DNA of 6,547 nt from an uncultured Coriobacteriaceae bacterium (lineage in GTDB: Bacteria > Actinomycetota > Coriobacteriia > Coriobacteriales > QAMH01): NCBI GenBank assembly GCA_902783925.1, contig CACZSV010000228.1:1-6547 (forward strand), written 5' to 3'. Below the pieces are notes generated by a model that searched no databases, was not told the origin of the DNA, and saw nothing but the letters and a program-made list of their open reading frames with translations. Of the stretch, positions 1-6,295 are shown in pieces. How positions within the stretch are numbered: position 1 is the stretch's first letter; every line of letters begins with the position of its first letter. The translations under genes were made by a program, and so were the position numbers.

Positions 1-1239
1 CAGCATGCATTCAAGAATCGTTCGGACTTTCTCTTCTGACAAAGACTCCTCATCAAACCTGTAAAGATAACTTGCTACGAAGAGCTTTGCGTTCTTGTTG
101 AAACGAAGCAGTACCTGAGCAAGAGGGTAGTCAGTGAGCATTATCCACTTCTTAGCCAAGCCGACCATCTTCTCGCAGAGCTCTATCGGCTGGTCAAGTA
201 ATCCGGGATTGATGTCCTTGAAGTACCTCCGCACACCAGGCGTCGTGACGTCGACAGATCCGGTCTCTCGAATTATCTCCTTACGGACAGCCCTCTCGTA
301 GTACATCTGCTGAAGGAGGATTGAATCAATCGTCGCAATTCCTCGCTTATCGAGTTCCCCTGTCAGATTCAACAGTTCTTTCCAAAGCTCGTTGAATTGG
401 TCGCTTACACCCGCATGGCTCGCTTTCGCATAGAGTTGGGCGGCAATGATGTCGGCGTCCTGAAGGGGCATGCCGTCGGAGTTGAGCGAATTGAACATGC
501 TGATTGCCTGTTCGACTTGCCAGCTCTTTACCTCGATCACTTCGCAACGTCCCGTAATGGCCTTTGCCACGTTCTTTAAACGCGTATCGGAAAGAGTTCC
601 TGCCATTTCATAGAAGTACTTGAAGTTCCGGAAGAAATTCGTATACCGATTGTCGCGCTGCCTGTATTTGATCTGATGAACACGCGTTTCAGCCTCGCTG
701 AAATCGGCCGCCTTCAATATGGTGGAGAGATCTGATTTGAACTCATCGTCTTCGTTTATGGATAAACTGATTAGGAGATTGTCGTTCCCGCAAATCTCAG
801 CATCGATATCGCGATTTGGATTGTCGGGTATATCTTCCGACTCCGCCTTGTATAAGACCTTCATAATCGTTCGTCTGCATTCCCTAAGCCCCCTGCATAG
901 GCTTTCAGACTCTTCGTCGTTTCTCGTGTTCTTGATGGCGGTATTGACGCGCAAGAGAAGTGCTTTAAGCAAAAGCAGGAAGGTCGTGGTTCTTTGCTGC
1001 CCGTCGATGAGACACATTTTGGTGTCATGGTCTTCGCAGCTGATAATGACGGTCCCAAAAAAGTATCTATCCTTGGAATCGCTGTCGATATAGTCCAGGA
1101 TGTCTTGCCAGAGCTTGTCGCAGTTATCAACTGTCCAAGAATATGCCCTTTGGTATTCCGGAATGACAAACGAGACGTCTTCTTCGAGTTCAAGGTATGC
1201 GCCGATTGTTCTAAGACGCGGCTCGATATTCTTCGGCAT
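1..1239 (-). CDS. DUF262 (GmrS-type) domain protein, 3' end beyond the window
   Basis: The first 413 residues of a DUF262-family protein are present; the frame is still open at the left edge, so the C-terminus is missing. Visible family motifs are PEYQRAYSW (27-35), FFGTVII (60-66), IDGQQRTTTF (78-87) and FNSLNSDGMPLQDADII (249-265). In this family the DGQQR motif is linked to nucleotide binding or hydrolysis, as in GmrS, SspE and BrxU, which restrict modified phage DNA or sense DNA modification. Many members carry a C-terminal DUF1524 HNH nuclease, which would lie outside the window and cannot be checked. The ATG at 1239 is chosen because GAGGA (1246-1250) lies 6 bases upstream and an in-frame TGA (1255-1257) rules out a longer protein. 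It is the last gene of the leftward block. GC looks lower than in rtcB (about 43-48% in sampled lines). Family call is firm; a defence role is inference. Confidence 0.9.
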   Translation of the reverse strand, partial: MPKNIEPRLRTIGAYLELEEDVSFVIPEYQRAYSWTVDNCDKLWQDILDYIDSDSKDRYFFGTVIISCEDHDTKMCLIDGQQRTTTFLLLLKALLLRVNTAIKNTRNDEESESLCRGLRECRRTIMKVLYKAESEDIPDNPNRDIDAEICGNDNLLISLSINEDDEFKSDLSTILKAADFSEAETRVHQIKYRQRDNRYTNFFRNFKYFYEMAGTLSDTRLKNVAKAITGRCEVIEVKSWQVEQAISMFNSLNSDGMPLQDADIIAAQLYAKASHAGVSDQFNELWKELLNLTGELDKRGIATIDSILLQQMYYERAVRKEIIRETGSVDVTTPGVRRYFKDINPGLLDQPIELCEKMVGLAKKWIMLTDYPLAQVLLRFNKNAKLFVASYLYRFDEESLSEEKVRTILECML

Positions 1240-1254
1240 GAGGAATCCTCGCTT

Positions 1255-1404
1255 TCAAAAACGTGCCATCAAAACCTGCGTTGGGCAGTAGTCAAAACGC
1301 AAATTCAGCATATCATGAAACCAGTTTTCTAAACGTTTGCCATTGCCACGTTCGGCATACGGAACCCTGATTTCTTTTATTTCAATAGGCGTTTCCGGGT
1401 ACAT
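1255..1404 (-). CDS. Possible small protein, 49 aa, unknown
   Basis: A short ORF fills most of the gap between the zinc-ribbon gene and the DUF262 gene. It starts with ATG (MYPETPIEIKEIRV), has a balanced soluble composition with a central NWFHDMLNLRFDYC stretch, and ends 15 bases before the DUF262 start. It is in the same reading frame as DUF262, separated by one TGA and five codons. An in-frame TAA lies three codons upstream of the ATG. AGAGGAAG (1417-1424) lies 12 bases upstream, which is long. It is better spaced (5 bases) for an out-of-frame ATG at 1411 that gives only nine codons. I see no known domain or membrane segment. It could be a real small gene translationally coupled to DUF262, a leader ORF, or a remnant of an older 5' region. 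Confidence 0.4.
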   Translation of the reverse strand: MYPETPIEIKEIRVPYAERGNGKRLENWFHDMLNLRFDYCPTQVLMARF

Positions 1405-1454
1405 CTGGCATTACTTCTTCCTCTAGCTGAAAACACTTGCCGGGGACGCCTGAC

Positions 1455-2078
1455 CTATTTCAGCTTCAGGTCCATATGGTTCACGTCGTCCGTGAGTATG
1501 CGAACGCTGTGGGACGTCCCTGCTGGTATCCTGAAAGTCAGAGTCTTTCCGCCTCCGCTAAACACGACGGTGCTGTCGCCAAATGGGATTAGAGATGCCT
1601 TTACCTCCACCTTTGTGAAGTAAACATCTTCAACGCTCTTGGTGTCCTTCTTTGATTTCCCGTATGTGTCCTTTGGATAGCGGTGGTATTCACCGGTACC
1701 GTCGCTATTGACAAGAAGAGTCGCAGTTGAATTATCTTTAACGCTTCGCCCATCGTATTGACTAGTCTTCCCGTCAATCATCGTTTGAAGGCTGCTTGCC
1801 GTTGAGCAGCGAACTGCATAACCTATCCCGCCAATTGCCAGAATCACGACAAGAATCCCTATTAGAACTTTCTTCCATCCGAAACGATGAGCAAGAGCGC
1901 CAGTCGCAACCACGGCACCAGCAGCAACTGCCCCCGCAACAACCGGATTGACGGACACCCCGCCATCATCGTCGGTGCCGTCGTCGGGTGAAAACTCACA
2001 TCCGCAGTTCCAGCAGACAAAGCCGCCGCCAAATTGGTCTAAATCGCTTGACCCGCACTTTGGGCAATTAATACTCAT
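1455..2078 (-). CDS. Zinc-ribbon, single-pass membrane protein, unknown function
   Basis: A 207-aa protein with three visible parts. Residues 5-25 form a zinc ribbon, with Cys pairs C5-x2-C8 and C22-x2-C25 (NCPKCG, CWNCGC). An acidic linker (about 31-38) is followed by an Ala/Val/Gly-rich hydrophobic stretch (about 45-63). A strong transmembrane helix spans about 71-89, after the positive WKK. The remaining ~115 residues are polar with alternating beta-like segments and many Lys, Asp, Ser and Thr. By the positive-inside rule the ribbon should be cytoplasmic and the C-terminal domain outside, unless the weaker first stretch also spans. The start is the internal ATG at 2078, because GGAGG (2088-2092) sits 9 bases upstream; the ATG at 2123 would add 15 residues and bury that site. 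It lies 95 bases downstream of rtcB. Zinc-ribbon plus membrane-helix proteins are common and diverse, so no function is assigned. Confidence 0.8.
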   Translation of the reverse strand: MSINCPKCGSSDLDQFGGGFVCWNCGCEFSPDDGTDDDGGVSVNPVVAGAVAAGAVVATGALAHRFGWKKVLIGILVVILAIGGIGYAVRCSTASSLQTMIDGKTSQYDGRSVKDNSTATLLVNSDGTGEYHRYPKDTYGKSKKDTKSVEDVYFTKVEVKASLIPFGDSTVVFSGGGKTLTFRIPAGTSHSVRILTDDVNHMDLKLK

Positions 2079-2087
2079 GGCATAATA

Positions 2088-2092
2088 CCTCC
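2088..2092 (-). promoter_or_regulatory. RBS (GGAGG) fixing the zinc-ribbon gene start
   Basis: GGAGG on the minus strand, 9 bases before the ATG at 2078. It falls inside the longer reading frame that begins at 2123, so it supports the shorter 207-aa product that begins directly with the zinc ribbon. Confidence 0.7.
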
Positions 2093-2173
2093 GCGTTATT
2101 CTTGGCGAAACCATCTTGGCCAACTCAAAAACAGTTCACTCAAATCATGACATCTAAATGACACTTACAGCGA

Positions 2174-3379
2174 CTATGAAGCCTTGAAATTGTAGATCGG
2201 CTTCATAATGTCGATGATGTCGACGGCATCTGCAATGGGGTCGATGATGGCTTCTATGGGTTTGTAGGCTGCCGGGGCTTCGTCAATGGTTGATTCGCAG
2301 ACCGATGTCGAGTAGACGCCTTCCATGTCGGCCCTGTATGCGTCCAGACTTAAGTTTTCCTTTGCTTCGCCGCGCGACATGACGCGTCCGGCGCCATGCG
2401 GGGCGGAGTTGTTCCATTCTTCGTTGCCGCGACCCTTTGCGATAATTGAGCCGTCGCGCATGTTGAGGGGGATGAGCACGGTCTCGCCCGCGTGTGCTGC
2501 GATGGCACCCTTGCGCAGCACCATTTCATTCGTGTCGATGTAATTGTGTACCGTGTGGAATACCGACGACGCGTCAAGCTTCATGCGGGTGAGGATTTCG
2601 ACCATCATGCGCTCACAGCTGCGCACGGCAAACTCCTGGCATACCTCCACATCGTGCAGGTAGTCGTCCATGTATTTGCCGTACAGCCAGCAGAGGTCGG
2701 CGGGCGCGTCGGGCTCCGTCTCAGCGTACTCGGCAGCAAGGGCTTTCAGCGCATCGTGGATTTCCTTACGCCTTCCCGCTGCCTTGTACGAGTCGATGAG
2801 TTCCTGCTTGCGTTCGAAGAACTCCGCCTTGCCGCTGTGTAGCTCTACGGCGAGCTGCTGGTAGTAGTCGGCGACTTGCTTGCCCAGGTTGCGTGACTCG
2901 GAGTGAATCACCAGCCTCTGCATGCCGTCGGACACCACGTCGACCTCGATGAAGTGGTTGCCGCCGCCGAGCGTACCGAGCGAGCGCTCCATGCGCCTCG
3001 TATCCTTCAGATTGCGGTAGCACCGCAGCCGCTCCAGATTGAAGTGCTCTTTGCGGCCCTCCCACACGCTATGCCCCGAAGGTATTGCGTGGCACGCCTC
3101 GTCGAATGTCGGCAGGCTGATAGGCTTATAGCCCAAATCGGCCGTCAGCATACCGCAGCCGATGTCGACACCGACCAGGTTCGGCACGATGGCGTCGGTC
3201 ACCTTCATCGTGGTGCCGATAGCACAGCCTATGCCGTAATGGGCATCGGGCATAATGGCCGTATTGGCACCCTCGGCGAACGGCATATCGAGCATCGCGC
3301 GTATCTGCTCGATGCACTTGTCCTCGATGTTAACGGCGTAACAAGCAGCTGCACCGTGTTTCCCCTCTATGGTAAACAT
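2174..3379 (-). CDS. rtcB: RtcB-family RNA ligase (3'-phosphate/5'-OH)
   Basis: A full-length 401-aa RtcB. Family members join RNA 3'-phosphate or 2',3'-cyclic phosphate ends to 5'-OH ends using GTP and Mn2+, in tRNA splicing or in repair of endonuclease-cleaved RNA, in the cytoplasm. Conserved landmarks in order: MPDAHYGIG (43-51), GVDIGCGM with metal-ligand C75 (70-77), GGGNHFIEV with H142, VIHSESRNLG with H159, HNYID with H278, and SAPHGAGRVMSR with H328, the position guanylated in characterised enzymes. All expected metal and nucleophile residues are present. The ATG at 3379 is chosen because AGAGGA (3386-3391) lies 6 bases upstream and the protein then begins FTIEGKHG, as RtcBs do; the ATG at 3427 would overlap the upstream gene. 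It is 34 bases behind the AAA+/M41 gene. No archease or RtcA is seen here. It is GC-richer than its neighbours (one sampled line 68%). Confidence 0.95.
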   Translation of the reverse strand: MFTIEGKHGAAACYAVNIEDKCIEQIRAMLDMPFAEGANTAIMPDAHYGIGCAIGTTMKVTDAIVPNLVGVDIGCGMLTADLGYKPISLPTFDEACHAIPSGHSVWEGRKEHFNLERLRCYRNLKDTRRMERSLGTLGGGNHFIEVDVVSDGMQRLVIHSESRNLGKQVADYYQQLAVELHSGKAEFFERKQELIDSYKAAGRRKEIHDALKALAAEYAETEPDAPADLCWLYGKYMDDYLHDVEVCQEFAVRSCERMMVEILTRMKLDASSVFHTVHNYIDTNEMVLRKGAIAAHAGETVLIPLNMRDGSIIAKGRGNEEWNNSAPHGAGRVMSRGEAKENLSLDAYRADMEGVYSTSVCESTIDEAPAAYKPIEAIIDPIADAVDIIDIMKPIYNFKAS

Positions 3380-3413
3380 AAGTTTTCCTCTCAGGTTGAG
3401 CGTTTGAGGCGCA

Positions 3414-4709
3414 TCACCATGCCACATGCGTGATTTCGCAGGTTGCTTTTATCGCTTCGATATCGCTTGAAATTAAGTATTCATTGCTGGCGATTTCGTC
3501 CGTCAGCTTATCCAGGAATTCGCGGTTGGCGGCTAGCACCTCTTTCGCCTTTTGGTACAAACGGTCGACCTCGCTTTCCACTAGTATTTCTTGTCTCCAC
3601 CTGTCGTTGTCGCTATTGGGCTGACGCTGGAGCCTAAGGCGCGGCATCCCGAGTTCAGCTCCGGTGTACATCCTGCCTTCAATCATTCCAGTGACCCGAT
3701 TCAAGTCGTCGCCGCATCCTTCGTCCGCGACGCCATAAACTAAGTCGATGGCAGCTCTTCCACCCAGGCCTCCAAGAATATGAATTTCATCCCAGGTTCT
3801 TTGCACGCAGTCTACCGGTTTGTAGCAGTAGCAAATACCACCTCGGTTGTCAGCCTTTCTGAAAGCAGTCGCCAGTGATACAGCTTTTCCTATAAGGATC
3901 TCGTAGATTGCGGCGTGTCCGGCTTCATGTACGGCAATTCGCCTTCGCTCGGAAGCGCCGGCTTGCGTTGCCTCTCCACGGCTGCGGCCAAAGGGCAATT
4001 GAACGCGAGTTTTGAAAAAGGCCTCCATGAAGCTATCTCGCGAAATTGCTTCTTCGCGTTTCGAAATGGAGTTCAGCAGCGCCTCGTTCAATGTCGCTTC
4101 GAGCTCGGCGCAAGTGCAATCGAACATGAGCATGACGATGTCATCCCACATGATATCGTCAGCAAGCTGCTTTCCTGTTAGGTAGTGCTTGATAATCGCG
4201 CTCGCTTCCTCACCATCGGGCTTTTGTACGTTCACTCGCCGATCAAAACGTCCTGCTCGATAAAGCGATTCGGGGAGGCAGTCAAGCTCGTTGGTCGTCG
4301 CAAGAACGAATACGTCAGACCCCTTCACCGAGTCAATGCATGATTGCACGGCAACATACTCCTCGGCGTTCTTGTGCCGATCATCGGTGTTGGCAAACTT
4401 ATCCATATCGTCGAGGTAAACAATGGAGGGAGTCTTTCGCGATGCTTCGTTGAAAACGTGAGCTACGTAGTCGACAAACGCCCCATTCGCCTTATCTTTG
4501 CGTACCGTATGCGATGGAACACCTGCGGCCTCGATGAGACATTCCGCCATGAGCGACTTCCCGAGTCCCGGAGCTCCGTGGATGAGCATTCCGGACGGAG
4601 TCTTGGCGCCGGCGGCCTTATAAACTTCTATGTTGCGCAGGATATCGGCCGTTTGCTCCAGTTCCTTCTTAATCTCGGCATAGCCGATTATGCAATCGAA
4701 CTCTTTCAT
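3414..4709 (-). CDS. Soluble FtsH-like AAA+ ATPase / M41 zinc peptidase
   Basis: A 431-aa protein with FtsH architecture but no N-terminal membrane segments. The AAA+ domain shows Walker A GAPGLGKS (45-52), a pore-loop-like segment AFVDYV (77-82), Walker B IVYLDDMD (96-103), sensor-1 N140, and the second-region-of-homology arginines in RAGRFDRR (151-158). The C-terminal M41-like part has the zinc motif HEAGH (261-265, catalytic E262) and D335 in GCGDDLNRVT, at the place of FtsH's third zinc ligand. The family unfolds proteins with ATP and degrades them. Here the lack of membrane anchors implies a cytosolic enzyme, and at 431 aa it is shorter than FtsH (about 600-650). Walker B has Asp (D101) instead of the usual catalytic Glu. 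The ATG at 4709 has GGAGG (4714-4718) 4 bases upstream; the ATG at 4766 would overlap the previous gene by 41 bases. It lies 16 bases after the 157-aa gene, which suggests coupling. Confidence 0.9.
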   Translation of the reverse strand: MKEFDCIIGYAEIKKELEQTADILRNIEVYKAAGAKTPSGMLIHGAPGLGKSLMAECLIEAAGVPSHTVRKDKANGAFVDYVAHVFNEASRKTPSIVYLDDMDKFANTDDRHKNAEEYVAVQSCIDSVKGSDVFVLATTNELDCLPESLYRAGRFDRRVNVQKPDGEEASAIIKHYLTGKQLADDIMWDDIVMLMFDCTCAELEATLNEALLNSISKREEAISRDSFMEAFFKTRVQLPFGRSRGEATQAGASERRRIAVHEAGHAAIYEILIGKAVSLATAFRKADNRGGICYCYKPVDCVQRTWDEIHILGGLGGRAAIDLVYGVADEGCGDDLNRVTGMIEGRMYTGAELGMPRLRLQRQPNSDNDRWRQEILVESEVDRLYQKAKEVLAANREFLDKLTDEIASNEYLISSDIEAIKATCEITHVAW

Positions 4710-4725
4710 GTTGCCTCCATTCGGT

Positions 4726-5199
4726 CTAGATGAAAACGATTCCAAGGCTGCCTGGGTCGAGGTCAAACTCTTCCATGAATCCTTCCATGATGCTGCCGAA
4801 TTTCTTGCGGTATACCTCGTCTTCGTCCTCGGTTTTGCTCGCCATTTTGTAAAGGCACCTCACTTCATCCTCACGGCTGCTCGAAGGTCCGCTGATTCCA
4901 AGTGAATCAGCAATTTCCTGGCGGATCTCGGCGCTGTAATGGGTCATCGCGACTCCGCCACCAGCACTTCTGTATGCGTTGCTGCGTTTCATTCGGTACA
5001 TCAACAGCAGCCGATAGCACATATAGGCGATCGTCGCCCTGGCAAGTTCGTGCTCTTTCGGTGTCATGTCGCAATGAAAGCCGTCTTGCTCTTCGGGAGA
5101 TAGTGCCTCCGCCGGATAACCGAGGAATGTCAGTACATCGTCGATAATCTCATCGATCGCCAGTTCACGTTCGCCCTCGCTTTGTTTATTCTCATTCAT
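4726..5199 (-). CDS. Unknown acidic helical protein, 157 aa (paralogue of the 132-aa gene)
   Basis: I recognise no known family. The protein is soluble, Glu/Asp-rich and probably mostly helical, with no signal peptide or clear membrane segment. Segments ELARATIAYMC (51-61), IRQEIADSLGIS (92-103), EVRCLYKMA (112-120) and DEVYRKK (127-133) align in the same order with EIARATFVRAC, VRYEYAALLGID, EAFRLHHHA and DAEYRDK of the gene at 5822-6220, so the two look like distant paralogues. The ATG at 5199 is preferred because AAGGA (5206-5210) lies 6 bases upstream. The ATG at 5259 would add 20 residues but sits about where transcription should begin from the promoter candidate at 5266-5295. It is followed after only 16 bases by the AAA+/M41 gene, so an adaptor, substrate or partner role for that protease is possible but is inference. 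Confidence 0.75.
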   Translation of the reverse strand: MNENKQSEGERELAIDEIIDDVLTFLGYPAEALSPEEQDGFHCDMTPKEHELARATIAYMCYRLLLMYRMKRSNAYRSAGGGVAMTHYSAEIRQEIADSLGISGPSSSREDEVRCLYKMASKTEDEDEVYRKKFGSIMEGFMEEFDLDPGSLGIVFI

Positions 5200-5265
5200 G
5201 CCTAGTCCTTCTCCCGAGTCTCTCAATGCTTTGAAGAATACTGGAGCGGTTGAGTTCATTAGGCC

Positions 5266-5295
5266 TATATATGAACCTTTGAATCAGATTGGCAA
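5266..5295 (-). promoter_or_regulatory. Candidate sigma70-type promoter inside the block
   Basis: On the minus strand TTGCCA (5295-5290, five of six matches to TTGACA) is followed after 18 bases by TATATA (5271-5266, four of six matches to TATAAT). Transcription would begin near 5258 and give a leader of about 60 bases before the ATG at 5199. It lies in the largest gap of the leftward block (111 bases) and could drive the 157-aa gene, the AAA+/M41 gene and rtcB separately from the two upstream genes. Confidence 0.45.
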
Positions 5296-5299
5296 TCTG
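5285..5299. repeat. 15-base perfect palindrome overlapping the -35 box
   Basis: CAGATTG and CAATCTG are exact inverse complements separated by a single base. The element overlaps TTGCCA, the -35 candidate at 5290-5295, which is a typical place for a repressor operator. No T-run follows on either strand, so it does not look like an intrinsic terminator. The protein that would bind it is unknown; the divergent regulator is one candidate. Confidence 0.5.
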
Positions 5300-5310
5300 C
5301 CCGTTTCGCA

Positions 5311-5784
5311 TTATTTTTTGCTATGCATAAGTGGTGACAAATCGATATGCCTCATGTTTACAAGGACCCTATCGTCTTCGCCAATAAGCACGATTAGCTG
5401 GTGTTTCAGAATCTTGCCATCTACTCTCTGCCAACCGAAGCACCCTTGCTTGTAAATCGCTTCCGTGGCTATTTGGGCTGCCTTGAATTTTTCCGAGATT
5501 TCCACATCGAGCTCGGCGAATTCCTTCATTGCGAAGGCCAAGAAAACCAGCTCTCTTGGAACGGAGTCCTTTTCAGCGTTGGCTTTGAAATCCCTGAATG
5601 CGAACCCTGCCATGTCTTCGAACAGCTCTTCGTCGAACTGGCCTTGTTTGGCAAGACGAATGAGATCCTGCCACCAGCCTTCATGGCTGTAACTCTCCAG
5701 TTTCCTCTCATAGCGCCCAATATCACTCACGGTAATGGTAACCTCAATGCCAAGATTGCGGTCTTTTGTCTCGTTGTCGTTCAT
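5311..5784 (-). CDS. Unknown protein, 157 aa
   Basis: No family recognised. The N-terminal part (about 10-22, LGIEVTITVSDIG) looks like a beta strand, then there is an aromatic HEGWWQDLI segment (34-42). Residues 43-112 are charged and probably helical (FEDMAGFAFRDFKANAEK, then ELVFLAFAMKEFAELD, which is moderately hydrophobic but too charged for a membrane helix). The C-terminal end (about 117-147) again looks beta-rich (GWQRVDGKILKHQLIVLIG). No signal peptide is visible. The ATG at 5784 has AAGGA (5790-5794) 5 bases upstream. It sits 37 bases after the 132-aa gene and 111 bases before the next gene, so it lies between two apparent paralogues that it does not itself resemble. It is likely co-transcribed with the 132-aa gene. 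Confidence 0.75.
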   Translation of the reverse strand: MNDNETKDRNLGIEVTITVSDIGRYERKLESYSHEGWWQDLIRLAKQGQFDEELFEDMAGFAFRDFKANAEKDSVPRELVFLAFAMKEFAELDVEISEKFKAAQIATEAIYKQGCFGWQRVDGKILKHQLIVLIGEDDRVLVNMRHIDLSPLMHSKK

Positions 5785-5821
5785 CGCTGTCCTTTCACTG
5801 TTTCGATTGGGTATCTCTTTG

Positions 5822-6220
5822 CTATACGGTCATGCCATGTTTCTCTGCAAGAAACCGCTCAATCTCGCGAGCTTTATCGCGGTATTCGGCGTCTTTCGCC
5901 CTCAAACCAGCTGCATGATGATGTAGTCGAAATGCCTCGTTCTCGTCTATGCCAAGTAATGCCGCGTATTCATAACGTACTTTTCGGTTGATTCTGAAAT
6001 ACTCCTCCGCTTGTTTTCGTCGATTGAGACCAATCGCATCACAGCGCTGTTTGACGACAAGCAAAATGCAAGCTCTAACGAACGTTGCTCTAGCGATTTC
6101 GGTAGCCTTGTTGCATTCCGTGCCCCCAAGGCCGACGGCCCCCTCGCCAAAAATACGTTCAACTTCTGCAGCGATCTCCTCATAAGTGAGCTCGTCGTAT
6201 GTCGCCAAGACTTGTCGCAC
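5822..6220 (-). CDS. Unknown helical protein, 132 aa, GTG start
   Basis: First gene of the leftward block. No known family recognised; it is rich in Glu, Arg and Ala and probably all-helical, with EIARATFVRACILLVV (41-56) as its most hydrophobic helix and a cluster of His (HHH, 100-102). It shares ordered motifs with the gene at 4726-5199, described there. The start is GTG at 6220: an in-frame TGA lies directly upstream (6221-6223), no suitable in-frame ATG follows, and GAGGAG (6229-6234) is 8 bases away. An out-of-frame ATG at 6224 would be closer to the RBS but yields only 14 codons. The 115-base spacer upstream is shared with the divergent WYL-type regulator, so this gene is the most likely direct target of it. 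Confidence 0.75.
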   Translation of the reverse strand: MRQVLATYDELTYEEIAAEVERIFGEGAVGLGGTECNKATEIARATFVRACILLVVKQRCDAIGLNRRKQAEEYFRINRKVRYEYAALLGIDENEAFRLHHHAAGLRAKDAEYRDKAREIERFLAEKHGMTV

Positions 6221-6251
6221 TCATTTCTCTCCTCTGCGTTAGTCCGGCCTG

Positions 6252-6266
6252 CTCCATCTATTGGAG
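6252..6266. repeat. Short inverted repeat CTCCA-5-TGGAG
   Basis: Two exact 5-base arms separated by TCTAT, within the divergent spacer and about 30-45 bases upstream of the GTG of the leftward block. It could be an operator half, but an arm of five bases may arise by chance. Confidence 0.3.
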
Positions 6267-6273
6267 ACACAAT

Positions 6274-6295
6274 ACCTATCCCTTACTCAATAGGT
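6274..6295. repeat. Inverted repeat ACCTAT-10-ATAGGT, possible operator
   Basis: Two exact 6-base arms (6274-6279 and 6290-6295) separated by 10 bases, so arm centres are 16 bases apart, close to one and a half helical turns. It lies near the middle of the divergent spacer, where a regulator could control both directions. A shorter overlapping symmetry, TGAT-2-ATCA (6295-6304), directly adjoins it. No T-run makes it terminator-like. Confidence 0.4.

Noticed and set aside
994..1332. Forward-strand ORF of 112 codons over the DUF262 start region
   Set aside because: It is antisense to a clear DUF262 gene with family motifs and RBS, and shows no recognisable protein features; a shadow frame.
1405..1454. 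Possible terminator after the zinc-ribbon gene
   Set aside because: The GC-rich stretch does not form a convincing stem, and the short TTTT does not follow one.
2079..2124. Promoter TTGGCC-17-AATAAC ahead of the zinc-ribbon gene
   Set aside because: Transcription would begin at or inside the RBS, leaving no usable leader.
2147..2163. Direct repeat ATGACA-5-ATGACA after rtcB
   Set aside because: Six-base repeat 11 bases apart; too short to separate from chance and without an attached promoter.
3380..3427. Longer rtcB start at 3427
   Set aside because: It would overlap the AAA+ gene and add 16 residues not expected in RtcB; the AGAGGA site favours 3379.
2903..3433. Forward-strand ORF of 176 codons over rtcB
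   Set aside because: It lies opposite the conserved RtcB catalytic region; its length follows from the GC-rich codon use of rtcB.
5401..5991. Forward-strand ORF of 196 codons across two minus-strand genes
   Set aside because: It spans the gap and ends of two oppositely oriented genes that have good RBSs; Cys/Phe-rich composition is typical of an antisense frame.
6180..6224. 14-codon ORF (ATG at 6224) overlapping the GTG-start gene
   Set aside because: It uses the same RBS and is out of frame, but is too short and featureless to claim as a leader peptide.
5947..6270. Minus-strand ORF of 107 codons in another frame over the 132-aa gene
   Set aside because: Arg/Ser-rich shadow; the 5822-6220 frame has the RBS and the motifs shared with the paralogue.
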